Positions 9,197-18,861 of a stretch of DNA of 64,000 bases are shown in pieces. Below the pieces are notes generated by a model, which was given only the letters and a program-made list of their open reading frames with translations, was not told where the DNA came from and did not search any database. A program made the translations under genes and the position numbers. This DNA is from Agroathelia rolfsii (Eukaryota; Basidiomycota; Agaricomycetes; Amylocorticiales; Amylocorticiaceae): the NCBI GenBank assembly GCA_018343915.1, contig JABRWF010000002.1, positions 4,836,001 to 4,900,000 of the forward strand, written 5' to 3'. The first letter of the stretch is position 1; every line of letters begins with the position of its first letter.

Positions 9197-12100
9197 ACTC
9201 TACTGTTACCTATAGACAGAACTACGCTCCTACTATGCAAATACCCATAGGAGTTAGAGTTGATGGCAGAACAATCACAGTTAATGCAATGATAGATAGT
9301 GGAGCTACAAGCTGCTTTATTCATCCAAGAGTTATTGATCAGTACTGGTTACCCACAGTTAAAAAAGAAAACCCAGGAGAAATTTATGTTGTTGATGGAA
9401 GATCCATAGAATCAGGGAAATTAACTCATGAACTTCATGGAACTCTTATTATAGGCACTCTATGGCGACCACATGTTTTTGAAATCACTAATATTGGAAA
9501 TCATGATGTTATTCTTGGAATGACTTGGTTAGAAAATGAAAACCCATCCATAGACTGGAAAAACAAAATAATCACGCTGCCAAGTGTAAATTATGCCCAT
9601 GCTATAGATCTTAACCCCTCCACAGTCACAGAACCCCCTCTATCATCCATAGTCCCTCAGAAATACCATAGATATTTGTCTGTATTTGATGAAAAAGAAG
9701 CAGATAAGTTACCACCACATAGAGAGTATGATTTAACCATAGACCTTGAAGAAGGTGCCAAGCCAAAGCTAGGACCCATTTATGCATTAACCCATGAGGA
9801 AGAAAAAGAAATGAAAAATTACATCAATGATATGTTGGCCAAAGGCTTCATTAGACATTCCAAGAGCTCCATAGGTGCACCATGCATGTTTGTACCAAAG
9901 AAAAATGGAAAATTGCGCATGTGTGTGGATTATAGACGCCTTAATGATGTTACCAAGAAAAATGTTTACCCATTGCCTCTCACTAGTGAACTCATAGATA
10001 AATTCCAAGGAGCCAAGTGGTTTACCAAGCTAGATCTCAAGAATGGTTACAACCTTGTCAGGATCAAAGAGGGTCATGAATGGAAAACAGCCTTCAGAAC
10101 AAAGTATGGGCTGTTTGAGTATACTGTCATGCCATTTGGCCTTACCAATGCCCCTGCTGCATTTCAGCACTTTATGAATGATATTTTCAGGGATATGCTG
10201 GACCAAGATTTAGTGGTTTATCTAGATGATATTTTGATTTATACCCATGGGTCACAGGAAGATCATGAAGCCACAGTTATGAGAGTTTTACAGCGCCTTA
10301 AAGAGCATAAATTATGCTGCAATGCAGAGAAATGTTCATTCACAGTCACAGAGATAGAGTATCTAGGAATGATTATATCACGCCATGGAGTATCCACAGA
10401 ACAAAATAAAGTCAAGGCTGTCCAGGATTGGAAACAACCAAGAAATGTCAAAGATATTCAAAGTTTTTTGGGCTTCTGCAATTTTTACAGAAGGTTTATC
10501 AAAGATTACTCCAAGATTGCACGCCCTATGATTGATTTAGTTAAGAAAGACACCCTATGGGATTGGGGGGTTAACCAGGAAAATGCATTCACAGAACTTA
10601 AAAGAGCTATGTCCACAGCACCAGTCCTTGTTTACCCTAACCCCCATAGACAGTATATCCTTGAAACTGATGCTTCAGATTATGCCACAGGTGCTGTATT
10701 ATCACAGAAAGGGTTAGATGGACTTCTACACCCTATTGCCTATTATTCCAAGACGCTCTCACCAGAGGAAAGAAATTATGAGATTTATGATAAAGAGCTT
10801 TTAGCTATTGTCAGGGCCTTAAGGGAATGGCGTGTTTATTTGGAAAGCGCTCCACAGATCATAGAAATCCATAGTGACCATAAGAATCTTGAATATTTCC
10901 TTAAAACCAAGATCTTAACTCGTAGAGAAGCTAGGTGGTCATTAGAGTTATCCAGATTTAAATTTGTCATAGTACATAAGCCAGGAAAATCAATGGTCAA
11001 GCCTGATGCATTATCCCGCCTCCCTGGAGACAAACCCTTAAAGGGGGATGATGCTCCGCAAAGTGTCTTGCAGCCACATCATTTTTTCAAAGTTCAAGCC
11101 ATAGAAACACTCCCAGACCATGAAATAATTCAAAAAATCACAGAACTACAGAATGAGGACGAAGATTTAAAGAAAATCATAGCACTTGTCAAGTCCAGAA
11201 AAAATCTAGACCACCACATGAAGAAAGCTATAGAAAATTATGATCTTCAAGGAGAAACACTATTATTCAGAGGATTAATCTATGTACCAAGCAACCAGGA
11301 AATCAAGAGAACCATAGTAGAATCACGCCATGATGCACTTATAGCTGGACATCCAGGTCAAGCCAAGACTTTAGAAATTATATCAAGAGACTATTACTGG
11401 CCCTCCATGAAATCATTCATTAATACATACATTGAAGCATGTGACTTATGCCAAAGATCCAAGACCAAGACCAACAGAGCAAAAGGACCCTTACAGCCGC
11501 TTCCAACACCTCAAGGCCCCTGGCAAGATATTACATATGATTTAATCACAGGATTACCACAGTGTCAAGATTATAATGCAATTTTAGTAGTAGTGGATCG
11601 CTTTACCAAGATGGCACATTTTATGCCAACCACAGATGAAGTTACAGCCATAGAAATTGCAGATCTATTCATGAGAAATATTTGGAAACTCCATGGATTG
11701 CCTCTTACCACAGTATCAGATAGAGGACCACAGTTCAATGCAATATTCATGAGAAATCTTTATTCTAGATTAGGAATTAAGCCAAAGTTTTCCACAGCAT
11801 ATCACCCACAGACAGATGGACAAACAGAGCGTGTAAATCAAGTCATAGAGCAGCTTCTTAGAATTTTTACCACTCATAGACAGGATAATTGGGTAGACCT
11901 TCTACCTATCACAGAATTTATTTATAATAATACACCCCATGATGCCATTGGAATGTCACCATTTTATGCTAACCTAGGATATAATCCTACCATGACTACA
12001 GTTGCAAACTCATCCCAAGCCAAAGGAAATTCTGAAGAATATGCTAAAGACATCCATAGAAATCAAGAAGAAATAAAATCCCTCCTACAGATAGCTAATG

Positions 12101-12618
12101 AAAGATACAAGCGTTATTATGATGCTAAAGTTTACAGTACACCTGAGATTCAAGAAGGGGACCTTGTCCTCCTTTCTCATGAAAATATTACCACAGACAG
12201 ACCGTCACAGAAGCTTAATTTCAAGTGGTTAGGACCATTCAAAGTCATAGAAAAAGTTTCAGACATGGCATTTAGGCTAGACCTTCCTCACACCATGAAA
12301 ATTCACCCAGTCATTAATATGGATCGCTTGGCACCCTATAAAGAAAGTACAATCCCTGGCCAAGTTTTTGAGCATCCAGAACCAGTCATAGTTGAACCTG
12401 AGGATATTCAATGGGAGGTTGAATTTATTGATGATTCCAAGTATGTCAGGAATAAATTATGGTACCATGTCAAGTTTAAAGGTTATGCACTTGGAGAAGA
12501 TGCATGGCAGCCAGCTATAAACCTCTCAGATGCTCCTGAGTTGATTAAACAATTTCATAGTAAATATCCCAAGGCAGCTGGTCCTGCATTAATCAAGAAG
12601 GCTCAGAGAACTAGGTAG
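9166..12618 (+). CDS. Element 2 pol polyprotein (protease, RT, RNase H, integrase, chromodomain)
   Basis: One uninterrupted frame of about 1150 codons; it is open from 9133 and the first ATG is 9166. Domains in order: protease with MIDSGATSCFIHP (about residues 40-60); reverse transcriptase with DYRRLNDVTKKNVYPLPL and the VVYLDDILIYT box (about 230-400); RNase H with LETDASDYATG, KELLAIVRAL and SDHKNLEYF; integrase with the HHCC finger (RHDALIAGHPGQ ... CDLCQ) and the Asp-Asp-Glu triad in ITYDLITGLP, VSDRGPQFN and DGQTERVNQVIEQ; C-terminal chromodomain with LWYHVKFKGY and DAWQPAINL. All catalytic residues that I can check are present. Expression probably needs a -1 shift from gag in the 9133-9196 overlap, but no textbook slippery heptamer is evident. 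Confidence 0.95.
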   Translation: MSAYSAHQSVNSTVTYRQNYAPTMQIPIGVRVDGRTITVNAMIDSGATSCFIHPRVIDQYWLPTVKKENPGEIYVVDGRSIESGKLTHELHGTLIIGTLWRPHVFEITNIGNHDVILGMTWLENENPSIDWKNKIITLPSVNYAHAIDLNPSTVTEPPLSSIVPQKYHRYLSVFDEKEADKLPPHREYDLTIDLEEGAKPKLGPIYALTHEEEKEMKNYINDMLAKGFIRHSKSSIGAPCMFVPKKNGKLRMCVDYRRLNDVTKKNVYPLPLTSELIDKFQGAKWFTKLDLKNGYNLVRIKEGHEWKTAFRTKYGLFEYTVMPFGLTNAPAAFQHFMNDIFRDMLDQDLVVYLDDILIYTHGSQEDHEATVMRVLQRLKEHKLCCNAEKCSFTVTEIEYLGMIISRHGVSTEQNKVKAVQDWKQPRNVKDIQSFLGFCNFYRRFIKDYSKIARPMIDLVKKDTLWDWGVNQENAFTELKRAMSTAPVLVYPNPHRQYILETDASDYATGAVLSQKGLDGLLHPIAYYSKTLSPEERNYEIYDKELLAIVRALREWRVYLESAPQIIEIHSDHKNLEYFLKTKILTRREARWSLELSRFKFVIVHKPGKSMVKPDALSRLPGDKPLKGDDAPQSVLQPHHFFKVQAIETLPDHEIIQKITELQNEDEDLKKIIALVKSRKNLDHHMKKAIENYDLQGETLLFRGLIYVPSNQEIKRTIVESRHDALIAGHPGQAKTLEIISRDYYWPSMKSFINTYIEACDLCQRSKTKTNRAKGPLQPLPTPQGPWQDITYDLITGLPQCQDYNAILVVVDRFTKMAHFMPTTDEVTAIEIADLFMRNIWKLHGLPLTTVSDRGPQFNAIFMRNLYSRLGIKPKFSTAYHPQTDGQTERVNQVIEQLLRIFTTHRQDNWVDLLPITEFIYNNTPHDAIGMSPFYANLGYNPTMTTVANSSQAKGNSEEYAKDIHRNQEEIKSLLQIANERYKRYYDAKVYSTPEIQEGDLVLLSHENITTDRPSQKLNFKWLGPFKVIEKVSDMAFRLDLPHTMKIHPVINMDRLAPYKESTIPGQVFEHPEPVIVEPEDIQWEVEFIDDSKYVRNKLWYHVKFKGYALGEDAWQPAINLSDAPELIKQFHSKYPKAAGPALIKKAQRTR

Positions 12619-12629
12619 TCTCTAGCCTT

Positions 12630-12641
12630 AAAGGGGGATGA
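12630..12641 (+). promoter_or_regulatory. Polypurine tract of element 2
   Basis: AAAGGGGGATGA lies directly before the right LTR at 12642, the position for plus-strand priming. Confidence 0.8.
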
Positions 12642-13489
12642 TGTCACAACCATAGTTATACCATGCCATAGACACTATAGCATTTATTCATGTTTAATAA
12701 GCATACATTCAGGTTTACCAAGTATTTAATATTATTATTATCAAGCCACAAATCATGGTATAGAGGCTATGATACATAGCATCTCACAGTATATTACTTA
12801 TAAGTCATAGTATATTACAGCAAATCATAGTTTATGATTTGATCATAGCTTAGCTCTAAGCCCAAGGCTTAGAAGAAGGTATATCATTGTTTCCGCTCCC
12901 TTTTACTGTCGCGCTGGTTGTGACATGTCACGCGTCACGTCACACAAAAGAGCGTAACTTTACATTTTCTATCTTCCAGGCACTATCACAGTTACATAGG
13001 AACCACAACACATCATGATAATCATTGGAACAATCAAGGAGGATCCTAGGAGTTATATTGGAGTATTTAGTAAGGGTTAGAAGCTAGGAGAGCGTACCAA
13101 TATAGAGAACAATAGTATACCATCATGTATTTAAACCTTTAAGGTCTAAGAGATGTTCCCCATCTCACAGACCTCTTTCGTCAATTCTAGTATTATTGTC
13201 TCACTGTCTAAAGTCCCCTTCAAGTGTCTATCAGCCTTAAGAGTATTTCCTTGTCTCTATACCGCTCCTACAAGTCCAAGTCATAAGTCACAGTTATTAT
13301 AGTTATCCTAATCATAGCTTTGTTCTTATAAGTAACCTCAGGGTTGGAAACCCTAGAGGCGTTACTGCTGGCCCTGTACTAGGTTGTATTAACTATTCCT
13401 TATCTTTCATAGTCTTTCACAGAATATATCATCATAGTATTAATAGCTAAAATCATAGTATTGCAGGATATTGCCTTAGGCCTGTGACA
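12642..13489 (+). repeat. 3' LTR of element 2
   Basis: It has the same length (848 bp) as the left LTR and the same sequence as far as I can read. It ends CCTGTGACA and is followed by the duplication GGGCA (13490-13494). Confidence 0.95.
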
Positions 13490-13494
13490 GGGCA

Positions 13495-13726
13495 ACAGGC
13501 TGGCGCCGGCGAGTATGGGTATAGGCGTAGTATTTCCGGTTGCCACGGTTATTGTGCTTGATACCACGCGGAGTGACTAAGGATTTGGGTTGCAGAGGGG
13601 GGGTAATCTTGGCTAGTGGTGGGCAGGTGTAGGGCAGACCGTCCAGATGTCAAGGCCGATGGCAAGGAGTCAAGTCCACCCGGCCACTGTAAGGCTAGTC
13701 GGCAATCACGGGCAAGGGTGCAAGAA
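13495..13726 (-). pseudogene. Element 1 gag 5' part and leader
   Basis: On the minus strand a frame rich in Arg, Tyr and Asn (RGIKHNNRGNRKYYAYTHTR) runs to 13495 and is in register with the gag continuation at 7223, so element 2 split this gene. Upstream of about 13650 the frame meets a TGA, so the true start is unclear. The rest up to the LTR at 13727 would hold the primer-binding site; I could not assign its tRNA. Confidence 0.6.
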
Positions 13727-14857
13727 GGAAATAGAATAGAATAATAGCAAGTGACTAATATAGGAACAATGTCATGAGAAGGAAATTTTGCCGATTTTTC
13801 GGTATATTTCATGTATTATTTGGACTACTATTTCTTTTGTTTTATCATTTTCTTTGTTTTCTTCCTTTATTTTCTTATCAAAATTACCCCCTAGGGCGTG
13901 GACTGTGGGCAGTGCTGCGGTCACCTGATTGGCCCTCACGTGTTCCAAGCCGCACGTCACAGGAGTAATCTCGGGGCTGTGCGCTTTCCCCTTCATCATC
14001 ACGCACAGCCTAAGGAACATAGCCTTCCTCCTAAGAATAATTCCTAACGGTTACCGGTACCACTCCGAAAGGAGCTCCACACGGATGCCCGGTGGAGTTA
14101 GGCAAAACATTCTTCCCCTGCATTGCCACATTCATACTTCTATTTCCGTCTGTGCACAGACCAACAAGGCTGCGCACGGACCCTTAACTAGTAGTATAAA
14201 TACAGCATGTAACTTGTCCTGAAGGGCTCAGCTTCGACCTCTTCGCCTTCAGGCAAGTAAAGAGTTTGTATGTTCACTAAGTAGATTACTAATCAAAACT
14301 TCGCCTTCAGGGTTAAAACTCATAGGCCTAGCGCCCCCGTCCTAGCTACTTCCCCTTCTCTCTCTCTCTACACGGCAGCGGTGCAAATCCCTGCATAAGT
14401 ATTTGTGTGCGTGAAACGTATACGTAAGAGCGTCGTAAGACATTAAGAAAAGTACCTAAAGGCACCTCAATATATAAGAGGATTTCCTTTGTGGGAACAC
14501 TTAGTATCTTAGGTACTTAGTCCTTGTGTTAAGTAAGTTGATTTGTTGATAGTGGGACAAGTAGGCCCACCACGCCCAACGTCTTACGGTCAAGGAGTCA
14601 ACCCTTGACAAACAAGCGACAAATAGAAAATAAGAAATCAGAGAGAAAGAATGACCAGAAATAAGGAATGAGCATGTGCACGTCAAGCAGACAGATGTAT
14701 ATGTGAGACAAAATGGACGGTCTGGATGAAGACTACATATGCATCTGTGTCTCCCTATAACCCCTCTCCTTGGCATCTCGGCATCCCTCCCTCTATAGTG
14801 GTCTCCCTCGGTGTTGTCCTTGACGGGCTACGCCCGGTCAGCTGTCGGTCCGTAACA
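13727..14857 (-). repeat. 5' LTR of element 1, split by a solo LTR
   Basis: Segments 13727-13764 and 14616-14857 match 1-285 almost base for base, after removal of an 841-bp insertion and its 5-bp duplication. On the minus strand it begins TGTTACGGACC at 14857. The inner boundary near 13727 is set by the window-edge copy and could extend further left. Confidence 0.85.
13770..14610 (+). repeat. Solo LTR B, 841 bp, inside the element 1 LTR
   Basis: It begins TGTCATGAGAAGG and ends CCCTTGACA, with the duplication AACAA at 13765-13769 and 14611-14615. A TATA box (TATAAATA, 14195-14202) followed by repeated CTTCGCCTTCAGG words suggests plus orientation, with the transcription start about 14225. 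No internal domain remains, so it is a solo LTR of a third LTR family. Confidence 0.85.
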
Positions 14858-15262
14858 GTTCCTGTGCAACTGTGATAGTACCTGAAGATGGGGAATGCAA
14901 AGTTATGCTCTTTTGTGTGATGTGACGTGTGACATGTCACAACCAGCGCAACAGTAAAAAGGAGTGGAAATAGTAATATACCTGCTTCTAAGCCCAAGGC
15001 TTAGAACTAAGCTTTGACCAAATAATAAACTATGGTTTACTGTGATATACTATGACTTATAGATGATATATTATATATCATAGCCTCTGTAGCATGATTT
15101 GTAGCTTGATAATAATATTAATAAATACTTGAGTGATTTCATAGTTATCTTGAGTGTATGCTGAATAAACCTGGGTATATGCTTGGTAAACTTGAATATA
15201 TACTTGGTAGACATGATTGAATGCTATTTTATCTATGGCATGATACTATTAAGGTTGTGACA
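14858..15262 (-). repeat. Old LTR relic related to element 2, interrupted by element 1
   Basis: The reverse complement starts TGTCACAACC at 15262 and follows the first half of the element 2 LTR with many substitutions and small indels. It includes the conserved GTGACATGTCAC palindrome and the TAAGCC(TT)GGGCTTAGAAG block. It stops abruptly at 14858, exactly where element 1 begins. Element 1 therefore inserted into this LTR, and its other half should lie beyond the left edge of the window. Confidence 0.85.
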
Positions 15263-15942
15263 GAAGAAGGAGAATGCAAAGGATACGTACACTTCAGTTG
15301 GTGGTACCAGACCAAAGTGCATAAATTTTCTGCGCTCGTTTATGAGGACGAGCGGAAGTTAAGAAGTACTCAAAAAGGAAAGATTCACGGCGTCGCGGCT
15401 AAACAAGTGACGTAGTTTGCACATCCGACACAGAGGGTATCCTTGCATCCTTGAAGCACAACAGAGGGTCGATTTATCTCATTCAGGCAGAAGATTTATA
15501 TCAAAAGGGATGTATCAGAACGTGTTGTGGAAGAATCAGATGTGATGGTATAAATGTATGCATGCAGTTTCTCTGTTCCGTGATTGTTCTTCTGTGTCCC
15601 AATCATCAAGGGTTCAAAGCGTTCAAAGGCTATAACTGTTCCAGTATGGTTGTTCTTTCATATGCATTGTCAACTTGAACTTGTAGTATAGAATTGATAC
15701 ATTTCCCGATAGGGGGGATCCATTTTGATTATCTCCTGCATCGGCGGCAGTTTTTGCATTTGATACCAGCTATAGTAAATTAGCCAAGTCAAATGTAATT
15801 CAATTATGCGATACTAGTAGTAGGAACGCAGGAAAGCAAATCAATGTACAAGGTTTATCAAATGAGAAAGTGCAATGAAATTCCTTGCAAATTCCTCACT
15901 AAATGTGATTATCTGAGCGCTTTCTGAGGAAACAAAGATGTC
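15263..15942. other. Gene-poor stretch
   Basis: No convincing gene. Short open frames at 15221-15415 and 15451-15678 lack domain or splice support. The sequence is AT-rich spacer between the transposon nest and the next locus. Confidence 0.5.
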
Positions 15943-16251
15943 TCAGACAAAGGGATAACACGGTATAGCCACTTGGGAGAGTTGGAACAATATCTGATCG
16001 CTCAACAGATACAATGCACCGAGTCTACTTCTAAAAGAGGAAACCATTAGTGATCCTAGATCTTTCATCATTTGATTGCAGCTACATCTGCAATCCAAAT
16101 AAGTGGCTATCTCGGGTTCAGACTTCTCAAGCTTGGCTAAAATTATAAATGTAAAGTAACTAGGAGCAATAGCATCCAAGTCCATATCACCATCGACCCC
16201 GCTTAAATCTATCTCAGGCTTACGGCGTTCTCCACCTTGATCAATTTGCAC
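15943..16251 (-). other. Open frame of unknown function, possibly an exon
   Basis: About 100 codons are open, beginning with GTG after an ATTATAG that could be a splice acceptor, so this may be an internal or terminal exon rather than a whole gene. The text has an acidic start (DLSGVDGDMDLD) and a Cys pair (DCRCSCNQ). I do not recognise a family. Its 5' end lies only 17 bp from the start of the divergent seven-helix locus, leaving no room for a normal promoter. Confidence 0.25.
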
Positions 16252-16268
16252 CTATAATATCACTGTTA

Positions 16269-18086
16269 ATGTCCGACTCAAACTTTGAACTTCCTATTCT
16301 TGATTCAGAGTATGCCACCGTCATAATTGAAACGCTTCTTTATGGTAATAACCACTAGCACTTTCCTGTGTGGATAACTATAGGAGCTAATGATTATATA
16401 TTTCATAGGGGCATATACAACACTTTTTTATAAGTGTATTCAGATCCTTAATTCACGGCGATTACAAGCGGATTCCCATGTTAATAATAAGATGTTTGTA
16501 TTTCTGTGCCTCACGTTAATTTTCCTGTATCTGATTGCTTCAATGGTAATATTTCATTCTTCTATACAACTACTGGAATGATTAAAGAAAAAACTAATTT
16601 TTTTTTTTAGAATTTAGCAACCACTATTTTCTGTAATTATCAAGAGACAATACTCGTGCCTATTAAATACGCTCAACTTGTTGAATTTGAAAATTCCTCT
16701 GCAATGGCCTCTATATTGCCGATTGAGAGATATACCTGTTATGCACCATGTAATTGGGTCACCCGTCTCAAAGAAGCCCTTTTTATAATAGCAATATTGA
16801 TTTCTGAGTTGTTTTTGGTATTAGTGTTTCTAATCCATTATCTGATAATACCTAAGAATCATGGTTGCAATATTTTTAACAATAGGTATTTCGTTCCTAC
16901 GTGATTTGGAATAGGCGCTTGGGAATGGCCATATTACCAGCCATAGCTTTCCTGGCTGATACTGGTATGCTATACTTCCTTTGCTAGTAGAGTGGCCCTG
17001 ATACACAAAAAAAATTAGCCATGGGAATTCTCCACATATTTGACAGCGAAGGAATATATAAACTATATCACTGGCAGGTTGAATCCGCAACTGACATTAC
17101 TAGTAACAGTCAGTTTCAGAGTTTATCCAAAATTACAAACAGAACCTTCAATATATCTCACATTGGTTTATTCTCTGTGACTCTTGTTCTTAACATACAC
17201 TGCACATGTAAGCCTTCATGTTTCTGGGATTGACATGCATTTGATCATAACTCATAAGTCTTAAAAACTAGTTTTAATTGGATTCCAAATTTGGAGGACA
17301 CAAAGACAAGTTTTCAAAGATAGTTGTCAACTTGATTATCTCAAATATACTCTTGTGGCTATCATTGAATCAGGTGAAACATACAACCTGAGTTGTGATT
17401 TGGGGGGAATGCTCATCTTCTCTTTGCATAGGGGTAATTTACTCCTCCTGGATTGCAGTCCTTCTAGCAACCTATGCTGGCTGCACTCACTGGAACAAGA
17501 ATACTCATAATAGTCTCAGCACATATGAGGCCTATTTGTTCTTCCAAGATGCGGTGAGATATTATTGAGCTTACAACCTATTCTAGTTGGATTTTTCATT
17601 AATTTTAGTTTCTAGACCTTACAGATAATTGTAAGTCGTGATATAATATTGCCCCTTTTTCAGCTTCGCTGACTATATAGTCATGAAATTCTGTGACTCC
17701 ACATCAGGCTATCACGGTACTGAGAACCTAGTGCAAGTAACTTGAATAGAAGCTAACAATTGGTCTCACACACACAGTTCTCTATCATCATTCTTCGGAT
17801 TGGCCAAGGCGTCAGCACAGGAGATGGCAAGTCCCAAAATGGGAGTCACAGTCAATCTCTCTCCCATATACGCTTTTGCTCTGGAACTCAATCTAGCAAC
17901 CCGGGAACGGTTTCTAGGAGTGAGTGGGAATCCTAAGCTCAAGTTTCGTTTGATCGTAGAACTTGGCGTGACAACAAAATTGAACTAGAAGGTAATACCG
18001 ACTCAAATCAAGAGGCTAGTGCCATATCGGTGCAAGACTTGCAAGATGGCGTGCCGGTGAAGTTGCACCCAGAGGAATCAGTGTAG
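16269..18086 (+). pseudogene. Seven-helix membrane protein gene, probably decayed
   Basis: It is the paralogue of the locus at 48675-50441. Matching exons: 16269-16340 (MSDSNFELP ... IIETLLY), the GAYTTLFYKCIQIL helix exon, the CNWVTRLKEALFIIAILISELF exon, VFRSYVIWNRRLGMAILPAIAFLAD, FSVTLVLNIHCT, the VLIGFQIWRTQRQ exon, the YSSWIAVLLATYAG exon with FFQDA, and the last ILRIGQGVS exon. GT-AG introns separate them. The exon that should follow AIAFLAD (17000-17110) is not recognisable, and the last exon has an in-frame TAA before a further conserved-looking tail ending at 18086. Family function is unknown to me; such proteins have a serpentine layout resembling receptors. Confidence 0.5.
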
Positions 18087-18861
18087 TGATGGTCTTCGAA
18101 CAAAGGGTTGGTATCAGTGATATTTTGTAATAAAAAGCATGAGCGCAATTATATCCTCATAGACTTTATTTTGCTTATTTAGTATCATTTTTTATGAACG
18201 TACTGCTAGCACTGTATGTGGTTTCTGGTGCAGACGGGGATGTTCAGCCATTGCTAAGCAACGATGGGGTTTTGAATGCCGAAGCTGCTGAGACGCATCG
18301 GTTCGTCGACACACCACGACTTGGATTTCCATGCAAACTGTAATCTTTCTACCAAAGGAAATGACGTCTAGCGGGAGGCCATCATTATGTCGTGTCGCTT
18401 TATCATGCATGCTCCGATTTTCACACCTAATTACATTTTGCTTTGGTATCTTCCCTGTCATCTCCGCTCTTGAGCGTTCGGTTCACTGCTGTTCTGCCTA
18501 CTACGTATATTACCAGCACATCCGAGTCGGCATTCAGTAACGTTTAGTCCTCATAGCAATTTTTCCTTATCTTTCAGACATTTAAGAGCTATAGCTTGTA
18601 AATTAGGGGCTTTGGTCGGATATAAGTGTATTGTTAATGCTTCTTTCCTGGTTGATGATTGGCGCCCATAGAACGCCTTCAAGTGATCTGCATAAGCACA
18701 GGATAGGCTATGATCATGATGATACGCACAGCAGACTTCTGTTCTGGCCCGGTGGGTTATCAGACGCCCACCAATGCTTGGTGGACATGAGGCCTGAGAC
18801 CTGAAGCTTTCGTCGTTGTTCTTCTTACCCAGACCAGCACCATCCGCCGCGTTTGCCAACC

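Larger units (their letters stand above)
7229..13489 (+). mobile_element. Element 2: complete, young Ty3/gypsy chromovirus
   Basis: A 6261-bp element with two 848-bp LTRs (7229-8076 and 12642-13489) that look identical on reading, a polypurine tract before the right LTR, a CCHC nucleocapsid frame and an uninterrupted pol frame ending in a chromodomain. The GGGCA duplication on both sides proves simple integration. The target was the gag leader of element 1. Identical LTRs, intact pol and intact duplication indicate a recent insertion, and the copy may still be able to move. It is rich in CATAG/CACAG words (see findings). Confidence 0.95.
1..14857 (-). mobile_element. Element 1: decayed Ty3/gypsy chromovirus with four nested insertions
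   Basis: Read on the minus strand the order is LTR (14857-13727), gag (13580-13495 plus 7223-5872), protease, reverse transcriptase, RNase H, integrase, chromodomain, polypurine tract and 3' LTR (285-1, running out of the window). This is the Ty3/gypsy chromovirus order. The pol pieces all lie in one frame once the inserted LTRs and their 5-bp duplications are ignored (both insertions are multiples of three long). At least seven in-frame stops make it non-autonomous. Both LTRs match: 1-285 aligns with 13727-14857 once the 846-bp insertion is removed. It sits inside an older LTR whose remnant starts at 14858; the expected target duplication at 14858-14862 is GTTCC, but the other side is outside the window. 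Confidence 0.9.

Noticed and set aside
18853..18861. Start of the giant ATPase three codons upstream
   Set aside because: The codon there is TTG; the first ATG in frame is 18862 and it aligns with the start of the paralogue.
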